NCBI RefSeq assembly: GCF_003001935.1
Contig: NZ_PVNG01000021.1
Coordinates: 62,001 to 126,000 of the forward strand
Source: Nonomuraea fuscirosea
GTDB lineage: Bacteria > Actinomycetota > Actinomycetes > Streptosporangiales > Streptosporangiaceae
Direction of reading: 5' to 3'
Length of the DNA stretch: 64,000 nt
Positions 52,581-61,463 of the stretch are shown piece after piece. The number at the start of each line of letters is the position of its first letter. Within the stretch, counting starts at the first letter, position 1. The notes below the pieces were generated by a model. That model was given only the letters and a program-made list of their open reading frames with translations, ran no database searches and had not been told where the DNA came from. The position numbers and the translations under genes are program-made.

Positions 52581-53708
52581 GTGAATCTGCTCGCCCGGCG
52601 GCCTCCGTCCTGGCTGCTCATCCTGACCGACACCGTGGTCGCGGTGCTGCTCGCGCTGGCGTCCACGGCGAGCGCGCCGGAGCTGAGCACGAATGCCGGG
52701 ACCACCGTGCTCTGCTGGCTGCTCGCGGTGCCCGTGGCGGTGCGGCGGGTCTGGCCGGAGCCCGCCTACTACGGTGCGCTCCTGATCGGTCTTGCCGTGC
52801 TGGCGCTGCAGGCCAACCGGCTGCTGCCGACGGCCGTGGCGGCCCTGGCCCTCTACCCGGTGGCGACCGCCCGGCCGGTGCGGCGATCGGCGATCGCCCT
52901 GGTGTCGGGCCTGCTCGTCAACGGAAGCTCGCTGCTGGTCTCGATCTCGGGCGCACCACGATATGCGAACGGCTGGCCCGATCCCGTCTTCATCGTCGGC
53001 ACGGCCTGGCTGGTCATGGGAACGAGCTGGAGTCTCGGCACGGCGGCGCGCACCCGCCGCGAGTTCGCCGCCGGCGAGGCCAGGAGGCGGGCCGAGCAGG
53101 CAGCGGCCGACGAGCGCTTGCGGATCGCGCGCGAGCTGCACGACGTCGTCGCCCATTCGATGAGCGTGATCACCGTCAAGGCGGGAGTGGCGGCCAAGGT
53201 CCTGGACAAACATCCGGAGGAAGGGCGCAAGGCGTTGCGGGCCATCGAGGAGATCGGGCGCGGCTCACTCGCGGAGATGCGCCACCTTCTCGGCGTGCTG
53301 CGCCAACCCGGCAGCACGCCCGGCAGCGCGCCGCTCCCCCGGCTCGCCGACCTGCCGTCCCTGGCCCGCCAGGCGGCGGAGGCCGGCGTACGGGTCGATC
53401 TGTCGGTGGACGAAACCGTGCCCGACAGCATGGCGCCGGCCGTTTACCGCATTCTCCAAGAGGCGATCACCAACGTCGTCAAGCACGCCGCTCCCGCTCA
53501 CTGCCGGGCCAGCGTGGCGGTCGCCGATGGGAGGTTGCGCATCTCCGTGGTCGACGACGGGCCTGGGCAGCGGGTGCTGCCGGGGCGGCCAGGTGGGCAC
53601 GGGCTGGCGGGGATGCGCGAACGGACCCTCCTGTACGGCGGCACCTTCGAGGCCGGCCCGCTCCCGGGGACGGGGTTCGGCGTGCACGCGTCCTGGGAGA
53701 TCCCTTGA
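52581..53708 (+). CDS. Sensor histidine kinase, NarL/DesK type
   Basis: A 375-residue kinase: about five N-terminal helices without a large extracytoplasmic loop (12-155), then HisKA_3 with His187 in RIARELHDVVAHSM, and a HATPase_c domain with EAITNVVKHA (N-box), DDGPG (G1) and GGHGLAGMRER (G2). The short loops suggest sensing within the membrane, for example of membrane damage or a lipophilic compound. GTG start at 52581. Its partner is the regulator 282 bp downstream. Confidence 0.9.
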   Translation: MNLLARRPPSWLLILTDTVVAVLLALASTASAPELSTNAGTTVLCWLLAVPVAVRRVWPEPAYYGALLIGLAVLALQANRLLPTAVAALALYPVATARPVRRSAIALVSGLLVNGSSLLVSISGAPRYANGWPDPVFIVGTAWLVMGTSWSLGTAARTRREFAAGEARRRAEQAAADERLRIARELHDVVAHSMSVITVKAGVAAKVLDKHPEEGRKALRAIEEIGRGSLAEMRHLLGVLRQPGSTPGSAPLPRLADLPSLARQAAEAGVRVDLSVDETVPDSMAPAVYRILQEAITNVVKHAAPAHCRASVAVADGRLRISVVDDGPGQRVLPGRPGGHGLAGMRERTLLYGGTFEAGPLPGTGFGVHASWEIP

Positions 53709-53990
53709 CCTGCCTGGGCTTCGACGAAGGGACGAGGCGCAGCACCGGGGCGCGGGCGTGCACGAACGGCGGGCCGTTCGACACCGTGACGCAGTGGCGC
53801 AGGGAGGTACGTACGGCCGGCGTTCCGGGCAGCATCGACGTGGCGGGAGGGCTGGGCGCGGATCGGCCATGATGGACGGGATGACGAGGATCTTGAGCGT
53901 GAGCTGGAGAAAGCGGAGCCGGCGGCTTCGGAGAGGACGTCTGCGGACCGGGCCGGGTTCGACCGGGGTGGCTGCGGCAGGGGGAGGCTC
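53709..53990. other. Spacer between kinase and regulator genes, no supported gene
   Basis: 282 bp without a convincing gene, unusually long for a coupled kinase/regulator pair. A plus-strand ORF of 41 codons (from 53869) overlaps the regulator start and is Arg/Gly-rich with no recognised motif. It could carry a promoter or a lost small gene. Confidence 0.35.
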
Positions 53991-54629
53991 GTGATCCGGG
54001 TGCTCATCGCCGACGATCAGGCGCTCCTGCGCGGCAGTTTCCGCTTGCTGATCGACTCGGAAGACGATCTCACCGTGGTCGGGGAGGCGGGCGACGGGCG
54101 GGAGGCGGTGGCGCTCGCACGTACGGAGTCACCCGACGTGGTGCTCATGGACGTCAGAATGCCCGAGATGGATGGCATCACCGCGACCGGGCAGATCGCC
54201 GGGGACACCCGGGTGCTCATCCTGACCACCTTCGATCTCGACGAGTATGTCTATGCGGCGCTGCGGGCGGGTGCCAGCGGGTTCCTGCTCAAGGACGCGC
54301 CTCCGGACGACCTGCTGAAGGGGATCCGGGTGGTGGCGTCGGGTGAGACGCTGCTCGCGCCGGCCGTCACCACCAGGCTGATCGCGGAGTTCGTCCGGCG
54401 GCCGGTCCAGCAGCCCTTTCACGGGCTCGACACGTTGACGGACCGGGAGCGCGAGGTGCTCACCCTCGTCGCCCACGGACTGTCCAACGCCGAGCTCAGC
54501 GCGCGGCTCCAGGTGAGTCCGGGGACCGTGAAGACGCATATCGGCCGTCTGCTGGCCAAGCTCAACGCCCGCGACCGCGCCCAGCTCGTCATCGCCGCCT
54601 ACGAGGCCCGCCTGGTCACGCCGCGTTAG
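53991..54629 (+). CDS. LuxR/NarL-family response regulator
   Basis: A 212-residue regulator: receiver domain with DDQ (8-10), phosphorylation site Asp54 in VVLMDVRMP and Lys in FLLKDAPP (about 103), then a LuxR HTH (about 145-211: LTDREREVLTLVAHGLSNAELSARL, GTVKTHIGRLLAKL). GTG start at 53991 with GGGGGAGG upstream. Works with the kinase at 52581, and may bind the inverted repeat at 52476-52531. Confidence 0.92.
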   Translation: MIRVLIADDQALLRGSFRLLIDSEDDLTVVGEAGDGREAVALARTESPDVVLMDVRMPEMDGITATGQIAGDTRVLILTTFDLDEYVYAALRAGASGFLLKDAPPDDLLKGIRVVASGETLLAPAVTTRLIAEFVRRPVQQPFHGLDTLTDREREVLTLVAHGLSNAELSARLQVSPGTVKTHIGRLLAKLNARDRAQLVIAAYEARLVTPR

Positions 54630-54670
54630 CCGCCCGCGCGCCGTGACCGCGGGCCGCCTCACCGCATGAC

Positions 54671-54693
54671 CAGGCCGGCCGCCGCCTGGCCTG
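54671..54693. terminator. Probable bidirectional terminator
   Basis: CAGGCC (54671-54676) pairs with GGCCTG (54688-54693) between convergent regulator and aldo/keto reductase genes, leaving a GC-rich 11-base loop. No U-tract. Confidence 0.4.
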
Positions 54694-54698
54694 CGGGC

Positions 54699-55718
54699 TC
54701 AGGCCGCCGAGCGGAGTCCGGCGGGACGACGGCGGAGAGCGGGGTCGAGCAAGGCCGGGGGCTTGTACTCCTGGTCGAGCGCGGTGACGTCGGTGCCCGG
54801 CGGGACGATCTTGTCGATCCGGTCGAGGAGGTCGTCGGACAGCTCGACGTCGGCCCCCGCCAGAAGGTCGTCGAGGTGGCCCATGGTGCGCGGGCCGAGG
54901 AGCGCGGCGGTGACGCCCGGGTGGGCGATGGTGAAGGCCATGGCGAGGTGCGTCATGGGCAGGCCGGCCTCCTCGGCGAGCGGGACGAGCTGTTCGACGA
55001 CGTCGATCCGGCGCTCGTCGGACAAATGGCGGGAGAACTGGACGCGTTTGAGGTCGTTCTCGCCGCCTTTGCGCACCCGGCCGGTGAGCAGGCCCTGGCC
55101 GAACGGGCCCCACACCATGACGCCCATGCCGTACTCCTGCGCGAGCGGCAGGACCTCCCGTTCGATGCCGCGGTTCAGGATCGAGTACGGCGGCTGCTCG
55201 GTGCGGAAGCGCTGCAGCCCGGCGCGTCCGGCTGCCCACTGGGCCTGGACGATCATCGAGGCGGGCGTGGTCGAGGAGCCGATGGCGCGCACCTTGCCGG
55301 CCCGGACGAGGTCGGTCAGGACGGAAAGGGTCTCCTCCAGGTCGGTGTCCGGGTCGGGCCGCTGGAGCTGATAGATGTCGATGTGGTCGGTCCCGAGCCG
55401 GCGCAGGGAGTTCTCGACGGCGGTGGTGATCCAGCGGCGGGAGGCGCCCTGCTGGTTGACGCCCTCGCCCATGGGCAGGCCGACCTTGGTGGCCAGGACC
55501 ACCTCGTCGCGGCGGCCCTTGAGAGCTTTTCCGACGATGTCCTCGGAGTCGGCGTAGCGGTCGGCGGTGTCGATGAGGTTGATCCCGGCGTCGATCGCCT
55601 TGTGGATGATCCGGACCGATTCGTCCGGGTCGTTGCCCATCTGGCTGGCGAACATCAACGTGCCGAGTCCGTAGGGGCTGACCTTGATCCCGGTCCGCCC
55701 GAGGTTGCGATATTTCAT
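54699..55718 (-). CDS. Aldo/keto reductase
   Basis: A 339-residue (alpha/beta)8-barrel enzyme. NLGRTGIKVSPYGLGT start, LIDTADRYADSE (Asp and Tyr of the active site), VVLATKVG (Lys), YQLQRPDP where most members have His, and the NADPH-binding region near the C-terminus (TAALLGPRT). The His-to-Gln change at the active site is unusual and may alter substrate or rate. ATG at 55718. Divergent from an MmyB-like regulator, a common gene pair. Confidence 0.88.
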   Translation of the reverse strand: MKYRNLGRTGIKVSPYGLGTLMFASQMGNDPDESVRIIHKAIDAGINLIDTADRYADSEDIVGKALKGRRDEVVLATKVGLPMGEGVNQQGASRRWITTAVENSLRRLGTDHIDIYQLQRPDPDTDLEETLSVLTDLVRAGKVRAIGSSTTPASMIVQAQWAAGRAGLQRFRTEQPPYSILNRGIEREVLPLAQEYGMGVMVWGPFGQGLLTGRVRKGGENDLKRVQFSRHLSDERRIDVVEQLVPLAEEAGLPMTHLAMAFTIAHPGVTAALLGPRTMGHLDDLLAGADVELSDDLLDRIDKIVPPGTDVTALDQEYKPPALLDPALRRRPAGLRSAA

Positions 55719-55838
55719 GAACGTGCTCCTTCCGGTACGTCCACCTTCCGCGGGCCCGCGGGCATCAACCAGTACCCGCCGTAACCAGTGGAACCGCAGT
55801 ACCACGACGGGACACGGCCGATTGCCCATACTGGGGTG

Positions 55839-56594
55839 ATGACCGGATCCACGGATCTCGGCAAGGCGTTGCACGCCTGGCGGGATCGCACGAAACCGGC
55901 CGAAGCCGGCCTGCCGGACGACGGACGCCGGCGCGCCCCGGGCCTGCGCCGTGAGGAGCTCGCCCTGCTCACCGGCTTGTCCGTCGACTACATCGTGCGG
56001 CTCGAACAGAGCAGGTCGACGAATCCGTCCCCCCAGGTGCTGTCCGCGCTGGCCCGGGCGTTGCGGCTGACGACGGCGGAGCGCGAGCACCTCTTCGTGC
56101 TCGCCGGTCAGGCGGTGCCGGGCCCCGGGCAGATCTCCGACCATGTGCCGGCGGGCGTCCAGCGCCTGCTCGATCGGCTGACGGGCACACCGCTGAGCGT
56201 GTACGACGCCGCCTGGAACCTCATCACGTGGAACCGGTTGTGGGCCGCGCTGTTCGGCGACCCGCCCGCGTCACACGGCTTCGGGAGGAATGCGGTGTGG
56301 TGGTCCTTCGTGGCACCGACCGTCGGCTACCCCCAGGCGGTGAGCAGGGAGACGGGCCACCGCGCCGCCTTCGTGTCCGACCTGCGGGCGGCGTCGGCCC
56401 GCTATCCGAAGGACACCGGACTGGCCGCACTGATCGATGAGCTCCGTACCCGCAGCGGTGATTTCGCGGCGCTGTGGGACTCCGGCGTGGTGGGTGTGCA
56501 CGAGTCCCTGACCAAGACGGTCCGGCACGCGAGCGTCAGTGAGCTCACCCTCGACGGCCCTCCACTCGGGTACGCGCGACTGGCCCCAAGGTAG
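55839..56594 (+). CDS. MmyB-like XRE-family regulator, possibly C-terminally truncated
   Basis: A 251-residue protein: HTH at about 10-80 (LGKALHAWRD, RRAPGLRREELALLTGLSVDYIVRLEQ) followed by the MmyB-like ligand domain (about 100 onwards; YDAAWNLITWNRLWAALFGDP). ATG at 55839 with GGGGTG upstream. Typical members have some 30 more residues after the SELTLD strand; here the end GPPLGYARLAPR diverges, just before a res-like site. Divergent from the aldo/keto reductase it likely controls. Confidence 0.85.
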   Translation: MTGSTDLGKALHAWRDRTKPAEAGLPDDGRRRAPGLRREELALLTGLSVDYIVRLEQSRSTNPSPQVLSALARALRLTTAEREHLFVLAGQAVPGPGQISDHVPAGVQRLLDRLTGTPLSVYDAAWNLITWNRLWAALFGDPPASHGFGRNAVWWSFVAPTVGYPQAVSRETGHRAAFVSDLRAASARYPKDTGLAALIDELRTRSGDFAALWDSGVVGVHESLTKTVRHASVSELTLDGPPLGYARLAPR

Positions 56595-56643
56595 CTCTCT
56601 GTAGTCGTGCTCACGGATCGTGTTTCAGGAGTCGTTCTAGGGT

Positions 56644-56742
56644 GTTTCATAGGCGAACACCTATGAAACGCCGCCACAGCCGGGACTCGTCCAGGGCGAA
56701 CGCTGTTTCATAGGTCGATGCAAACAGGTAGCCGAGTGAAAC
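56644..56742. other. Probable resolution (res) site of a serine recombinase
   Basis: Subsite I is a perfect inverted repeat: GTTTCATAGG (56644-56653) and CCTATGAAAC (56660-56669), 6-bp spacer, 26 bp in total. Subsite II (56705-56742, 38 bp) starts with the same GTTTCATAGG and ends GTGAAAC. It lies immediately upstream of the recombinase remnant, where resolvases act and autoregulate. Confidence 0.6.
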
Positions 56743-56748
56743 ACTTCC

Positions 56749-57415
56749 GTGGTGCGCGACGACGACTACCTCCGTGTGGAGGCCCACGACTGCCCGATGA
56801 CCTCCTGCGCCGCCCCGGCTGGCTCGCCGTGCCGAACCGGCCGGGGCAAGGTGGCCGTCCAGTACCACACCGCCCGCTTCCGGCTCGTGCCCGCGCTCGC
56901 CAAGGCGCTCGCCGTGGCGACCCCGCCCGTCCGGAAGCCGGGCATGGCATGGATCGAGCTGCCCCGCCCGGCTGCGGCCGGCGCCGAGCCGGCGGGCCAT
57001 GTGCGGATCGGCTATGCCCGCGCTTCCACCGTCCGCCAGTCCCTGGACACCCAGCTCGACGCGCTCAAAGGCCGCCGGCGTCACCTGTGTCTTCTCCGAG
57101 AAGATCTCCACCCGCGCCACCACCCGTCCCGAGCTCGACAAGGCCGTCGGCCTGGCCCGCGAGCTACGCTCGGCGGGGGTGGCGGTAACGCTGGTGGTGC
57201 ACGAGCACAAGCGGCTCGGCCGCGGCCTCGATCTGGCCGCCCTGGCCGAGCAACTGCGCGCCGCCGGCCTGCGCGAGCAGAACCTCAGCCTGCGCGACAT
57301 CGCCGCACGCCTGGTCATCACCACGGGCAAGCGGAGAGGGCGGCACCCTTCTGCGGCGACCGTCCTGCGCATGTTCCGCGACCACGACGCCGGCATCGGC
57401 GCGGCCGGCCGGTGA
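56749..57415 (+). pseudogene. Serine recombinase (resolvase-like), frameshifted and internally deleted
   Basis: The reading opens at GTG 56749 with a Cys-containing N-terminal extension (CPMTSCAAP...SPCRTGRG) and reaches the resolvase core GYARASTVRQSLDTQ with the catalytic Ser. It shifts frame near 57075, continues AAGVTCVFSEKISTRATTRPELDKAV and RLGRGLDLAALAEQLRAAGL, then jumps to REQNLSLRDIAARLVITTGKRRG, lacking the usual stretch after the catalytic domain. The tail has the helix-turn-helix. Inactive as it stands. Confidence 0.75.
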
Positions 57416-57448
57416 GTTCGCCCGTCGTCCCGGCCCCAGCAGCGGAAG

Positions 57449-57736
57449 ATGGGACACATGCCGGAGCGAAGCGAGCCGATCCACCCGGCGTATGAGCCGG
57501 TGTATGAGGTCGTGAAGGTCGTCCGCCTGCCCGTGCCCAACGAAATCCGCGACCCGGTGTGGTGCATCCACACCGTCACGCGAGGACGCTGGGCTACCTC
57601 CAAGGACCAGGCGATCGCCGACCTACTTTACGAGCTCCCTCTTGAGCCCCGCGAATGGGCGCTGGACGGCCTGACGATCTGGGGTGAAGGTCGAGATGGC
57701 GGAGCACCCGCAGGAAGAGCGTCACCGAGCAGGTGA
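57449..57736 (+). CDS. Small protein of unknown function, probably truncated at its end
   Basis: The first 78 residues (PERSEPIHPAYEPVYEVVKVV... through LDGLTIWG) look like a genuine soluble protein with several Trp and a VWCIHTVTRGRWATSKDQAI segment. After about 57685 the frame runs into the end of the oppositely oriented membrane-protein gene and becomes nonsense (GRDGGAPAGRASPSR). A deletion joining two broken genes explains this. Family unknown. Confidence 0.5.
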   Translation: MGHMPERSEPIHPAYEPVYEVVKVVRLPVPNEIRDPVWCIHTVTRGRWATSKDQAIADLLYELPLEPREWALDGLTIWGEGRDGGAPAGRASPSR

Positions 57737-58271
57737 AGGCGAGCACACTGATGGTTGCGACGGCGATGGGGCGGACGAGCAGGTAGGTGCCGAGCGTCGC
57801 GGACAGCAGCAGCCAGATGCTCACAGTGGCGTTCGCCAGCAGGACCAGCGCCCACAACACGGTGAGGTGGACGAAGCAGCGGCGGATGCGCTCGTGCGCC
57901 ATGACGGCCTGGGGCAGCCGGACGTATTCGCCGATCAGCTTGCCGACCAGCGGACGGCGCAGCCATATCGAGGCCAGGAACATCATGCTGAAGCAGATGG
58001 TGCCCAGCTCGGGTTGCAGGAAGTAGACGATGGCGCTGCCGCTCCAGGCCGCCAGCGCGACGCGGACGGTGATCGCGACCGTGGCCAGGATCATGCTCGC
58101 GGACATGGGCCGGCCGAGGAGTCGCCGCCAGGCCAGGCTGCCGTAGGCCCAGGTGAGCACAGCGGCCAAGGCGCCGTTGAGGCCGAAGGCGGCCAGCGCG
58201 GTGTAGAACAGGGTGAGCGGGATGATGACCGCCTCCAGCAGGCGGGGTATAGCCTGCCTGGCCAGTGACAT
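57594..58271 (-). CDS. VC0807-like membrane protein, probably truncated
   Basis: A 225-residue integral membrane protein with five to six helices: RLLEAVIIPLTLFYTALAAFG, WAYGSLAWRRLLGRP, and YVRLPQAVMAHERIRRCFVHLTVLWA, which matches the VC0807/septation-protein-A-like family. The ATG at 58271 has no ribosome site and lies 14 bp from an IS21-type terminal repeat, so the native start region is probably lost. The last 25 codons (after HLDLHP, near 57685) look unrelated. Doubtful function. Confidence 0.6.
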   Translation of the reverse strand: MSLARQAIPRLLEAVIIPLTLFYTALAAFGLNGALAAVLTWAYGSLAWRRLLGRPMSASMILATVAITVRVALAAWSGSAIVYFLQPELGTICFSMMFLASIWLRRPLVGKLIGEYVRLPQAVMAHERIRRCFVHLTVLWALVLLANATVSIWLLLSATLGTYLLVRPIAVATISVLAFTCSVTLFLRVLRHLDLHPRSSGRPAPIRGAQEGARKVGRRSPGPWR

Positions 58272-58425
58272 CAGGCTGGTGATTTCGTTCGTGAGAAGTG
58301 ACCGCGAATGTTCGTGAGTTCTGACCGCGCTCTCGGCAGGGAACCATGATCGATGTTCGTGAGAAGTGACCGCACCTGGCGTGGTCGTTCGCCGGCGCGC
58401 CGGCGAACGACAGTTGCGGCCGGTG

Positions 58426-58647
58426 TCAGCGCTGACTGAAGAGGTCCTCACCGTCGCTGCCTCCGAGGAGGAAGGTGAAGCGTTCCAGGTCGGCCCGGAG
58501 GGCGTCCAGGTCGTAGGCGGGGTGGCCGACGTAGGCCTGTAATGATGGCGCGAGCCTGGCAGGGTCAGTGGCGAGCCAGTCGGAGATGAACTGCAGGAGT
58601 TCGGCAAGTTCGATGGCGTCGGTGGTGTCGAGGCTGGTGACGGGCAA
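58426..58647 (-). CDS. Small acidic protein, found with actinobacterial IS21-like elements
   Basis: A 73-residue ORF from the ATG at 58647: IELAELLQFISDWLATDP, then YVGHPAYDLDALRADLERFTFLLGG and an acidic end. Similar short proteins accompany mobile elements in actinomycetes as far as I recall; function unknown. The frame is intact. Confidence 0.5.
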   Translation of the reverse strand: MPVTSLDTTDAIELAELLQFISDWLATDPARLAPSLQAYVGHPAYDLDALRADLERFTFLLGGSDGEDLFSQR

Positions 58648-58747
58648 ACTGGGCGCGGACGGTAGGCAGCCGGAGCATCCGGCAGGCGGTGTCGATGGCG
58701 GCGTCGGCGGCCTGCTCGGTCAGTCCGCGGCGGGGCTTGGAGGTCAT
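58648..58747 (-). pseudogene. istB N-terminal remnant
   Basis: About 34 codons from the ATG at 58747 (TSKPRRGLTEQAADAAIDT, ML.LPTVRAQFA) match the start of IS21-family IstB helper ATPases. It overlaps the istA stop by 4 bp, as in intact elements. The Walker motifs are gone. Confidence 0.6.
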
Positions 58748-60167
58748 GGCCTGGCGTTTCCTTCCTGGATGGTTCGGCTTCGGCGCAGCAGCTGGTCATA
58801 GGCGGCGACCGAGGGCAGCGGGCGGTTGTCGGGCGGCAGCTTGTTCAGACGGCGGGCGGCCAGCGACGTAACAGCGGGCGAGGCAGCGCGATCCGCGCTC
58901 TGGCCGGGCCAGGCGGATCGGCCGGGCCGGCCGGATGTCTCGTCGGCGGCCTTGTGTGCCTCCAGCGCGACCGCATCAGCGGTCAGTGCTCCGGCCCGCA
59001 GTGCGGCGGCGAGCCCGGCGACGACGTGCTCGCTGTCCATGTGCCGGTGCAGCAGCACGACCTCCAGCAGCGCCCGGGTGCCGGCGGTGTCGCCGTGGGC
59101 TTTGCGGGCGGCGGCCCACCAGGCGTCGTGGACCGGGGTGAACTTCCCGGCGGCCCGGGCCTGTTCCAGCGCGGTCGCCCCGGGCAGCGCTCCGGGCTTG
59201 CGGACCAGTACCTCCAGGTAGTGGTCCAGCTCCAGGCGGGTGCCGGACTTGCCGGGTAGCCGCTCGTGCCGGGCGACCTCGGTGCGGCCGTCGTAGATGA
59301 CCAGGTCGGAGGCGTGCAGCAGGACGCGGACCCGGCGGCCGATCAGCCGGGCCGGCACCGAGTACTTGTTGGTGCGGACCGTGACCTGGGCGAACCGGTC
59401 GACGCTCGGGGGTGAACCAGCGGCCGGTCTCGAACGGCTCGGCCGGCAGCGGTCTCAGCAGCGGCCGCTCGATCGCCCAGAACTCACCGACGGTGCGGGC
59501 GCGGCTGCCGATCCGGCGGAACCCGATCACCTGTGCGACCGCGGACTTGAGGTTGTCGTAGCGGATCTTCCCGGCCGGCACTCCGCCCAGGACGCGGAAG
59601 GCGTGCTCGTGGCCCTCGAAGAACGCCTCCTGCCCACCCGATAAGGAGACCCGGTGCACCGCCTTGCCGGAGAACGACAGCCGCAGGCAGAACAGGAAGC
59701 ATCCGACGTCCTGCCCGGCCAGCCGGATCACGACCTCGCCGAAGTCGACTTCGGCCTCGTCGCCGGGGCGGTGCGACTGCCGCACGAACACCTCGGCCGG
59801 GCCCCGGCCGGCCTCGGCCCGGATCTGCGGCTTGCGCTCGGCGACATAGGCCCTCACCCACGGGATAGGACACGTTCGTCATCCCGTGCTTGTCCATCAG
59901 CCGGTGCCAGATCCTCGTGACGGTGTGCCGTTGCTTGCGCGGCGCGTCCAGATCCGCCTTCAGAATCTCGTCGATCACCGGCTTGAACGGGTCCAGCTTC
60001 GACGCCCTGGGCGGCAATTGCTTGCGCGGCTCGGGCCACGCCGACGCCAGGGCCTTGACGATCGTCCGCCGGCCGACCCGGTACTTCTTCTCGATCGCAC
60101 GGCCTGACATCCCCAGGCGGGCATCCCGGCGGATCGCGGCGTACAGATCGATCTTCGACGAGAGCAT
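58744..60167 (-). pseudogene. IS21-family transposase IstA, frameshifted and lacking part of the catalytic core
   Basis: Start at 60167: LYAAIRRDARLGMSGRAIEKKYRVGRRTIVKAL (HTH). A frameshift near 59870 leads to AERKPQIRAEAG, AEVDFGEV (first catalytic Asp) and KIRYDNLKSAV (second Asp). VIGFRRI is then joined directly to SRARTVGEF, skipping the usual segment with the catalytic Glu. Another shift near 59400 leads to the C-terminal part (PARLIGRRVRVLLHASDLVIYDGRTEVARHERL) ending at 58744. Inactive. Confidence 0.75.
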
Positions 60168-60307
60168 GAGGACGCTCCTTCAACACGAAGCGCATCCAGC
60201 GTCTCACCGTAAGCCACGCCATGCGGTCAAAACTCACGAACAACGACTTCACCGGAACGGGACCGCGGTCACACCCGACGAACAACCGCGGTCAACTCTC
60301 ACGAACA

Positions 60308-60562
60308 AAACCAGGCTGGGGAAGGGCACCAGCGCCGAGCCCGCTGGCACCGGCTCGGCGAGACCGGCTACGGACGGGGATGAGCTGGTGCCGCCGCCGG
60401 CCTGGATGGTGGCCACTATGTCCCCCAAAGACCCGAAGAGGCCTTGGCCGGGGTGCTGCGAGCAGCCGGGCGCGCGAGCATCCATCGCGGCTCACCGCCT
60501 CAGGCCGGCGGCCGGACACCTCCCAGTCAACGCCCGTCGCCGCCGTGCGGATATGGGCGAAC
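60308..60562. other. Gene-free stretch right of the IS21 element
   Basis: About 255 bp without a supported gene or hairpin; it separates the insertion element from the Vps62-like gene. Confidence 0.4.
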
Positions 60563-61450
60563 TCAGCAAGGCTCATCGTCGCCGCCGATCACCAACAGCC
60601 GCCCATCGGCAGCCACGGGGATTGAGCGCCGGTCAGCGCGAGGGCTGCCGCGGTTGGTCTCCAGCGCCCGCCCGACCTGGGTGCCGCCGGCGCCCGGCAA
60701 CGCCAGCGGGGGCGGCATGACGGGCCATGGCCCCGGCAGCGGCGGCAACCGCAAGATCTGCGTCTCCCCGTTCATCGCCGGGGAGGGCGTGTGCGGTACG
60801 TAGGTGACGAAGCTGCCCGGCGCGATCACCGCTTTGGCCTGGCCGTCGGCGCGCGCCGGGGCGCTGATCTGGGCCATGCTCGCCTGAAACGTGCCGCCGC
60901 TGCCTTCGGTATGCCAGACGATCACGCTGGTGGAGCCGGGCGTGGTCAGGTCGGTGCGTACGCACACCACCTGGCTCGGGCCGGGCTTGTCGAAGCCGGC
61001 GACACACACGTCGCCCAGCGGTGCGTACCCGCTGGGCGGTACCGGCCGCCAGATGCTGCCGCTGGTCGCCGAACCGGTCTCGGTCGAGTCGTAGATCCAC
61101 CGGTAGTCGACCGGGCCGGCCCGCGCGGCGGGCCGGTCCGCCGCCTGGCGCACGCACACGGCCACCACCTCGCCGTTGGGGTCGTCGTAGGAGGGGCACC
61201 CGAGGCTGCCCAGCGCATGGAAGCCTCGCGGCGGTAGCGGATGCCAGAACCCGCCGTCGCGATGAGCCCCGCTGTTCTCATCGCTCCACCGGAAGGTGAA
61301 CGTCGTGGTGAACGCCACTTCCACATCGCCCAGCACCATCGCCATCGTGGACCCGCCTTCGCCGAGGTAGCCGAACCCCAACGTCACACCCGAGAAAGAT
61401 CCTGACAACCCTGCCGGACAACTCTGCCGGCCGGCGTCGGGCATGCCCAC
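60563..61450 (-). CDS. Vps62-like (DUF946) domain protein
   Basis: A 295-residue protein. Two repeat-like units, FWHPLPPRGFHALGSLG (about 68-84) and IWRPVPPSGYAPLGDVCV (about 133-150), match the W-P-PP-G-ALGD pattern of Vps62-related domains, followed by VVCVRTDL. No signal peptide is obvious; the N-terminus is uncertain and Met36 is an alternative start. In fungi the family is linked to vacuolar sorting, but bacterial members are uncharacterised. It is 13 bp from the DUF1206 gene. Confidence 0.65.
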   Translation of the reverse strand: MGMPDAGRQSCPAGLSGSFSGVTLGFGYLGEGGSTMAMVLGDVEVAFTTTFTFRWSDENSGAHRDGGFWHPLPPRGFHALGSLGCPSYDDPNGEVVAVCVRQAADRPAARAGPVDYRWIYDSTETGSATSGSIWRPVPPSGYAPLGDVCVAGFDKPGPSQVVCVRTDLTTPGSTSVIVWHTEGSGGTFQASMAQISAPARADGQAKAVIAPGSFVTYVPHTPSPAMNGETQILRLPPLPGPWPVMPPPLALPGAGGTQVGRALETNRGSPRADRRSIPVAADGRLLVIGGDDEPC

Positions 61451-61463
61451 GACGTGAGGTCGT

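Larger units (their letters stand above)
58286..60307. mobile_element. Defective IS21-family insertion element
   Basis: Three copies of a 20-bp terminal repeat (consensus TGTTCGTGAGAAGTGACCGC) lie at the left end (58286, 58309, 58354) and three inverse copies at the right (ending 60242, 60284, 60307). Within are minus-strand istA and the start of istB, both damaged. No target duplication is evident. The element inserted beside the VC0807-like gene. Confidence 0.8.

Noticed and set aside
53869..53994. 41-codon ORF between kinase and response regulator
   Set aside because: It is Arg/Gly-rich like random GC-rich DNA, lacks a ribosome site and overlaps the regulator start.
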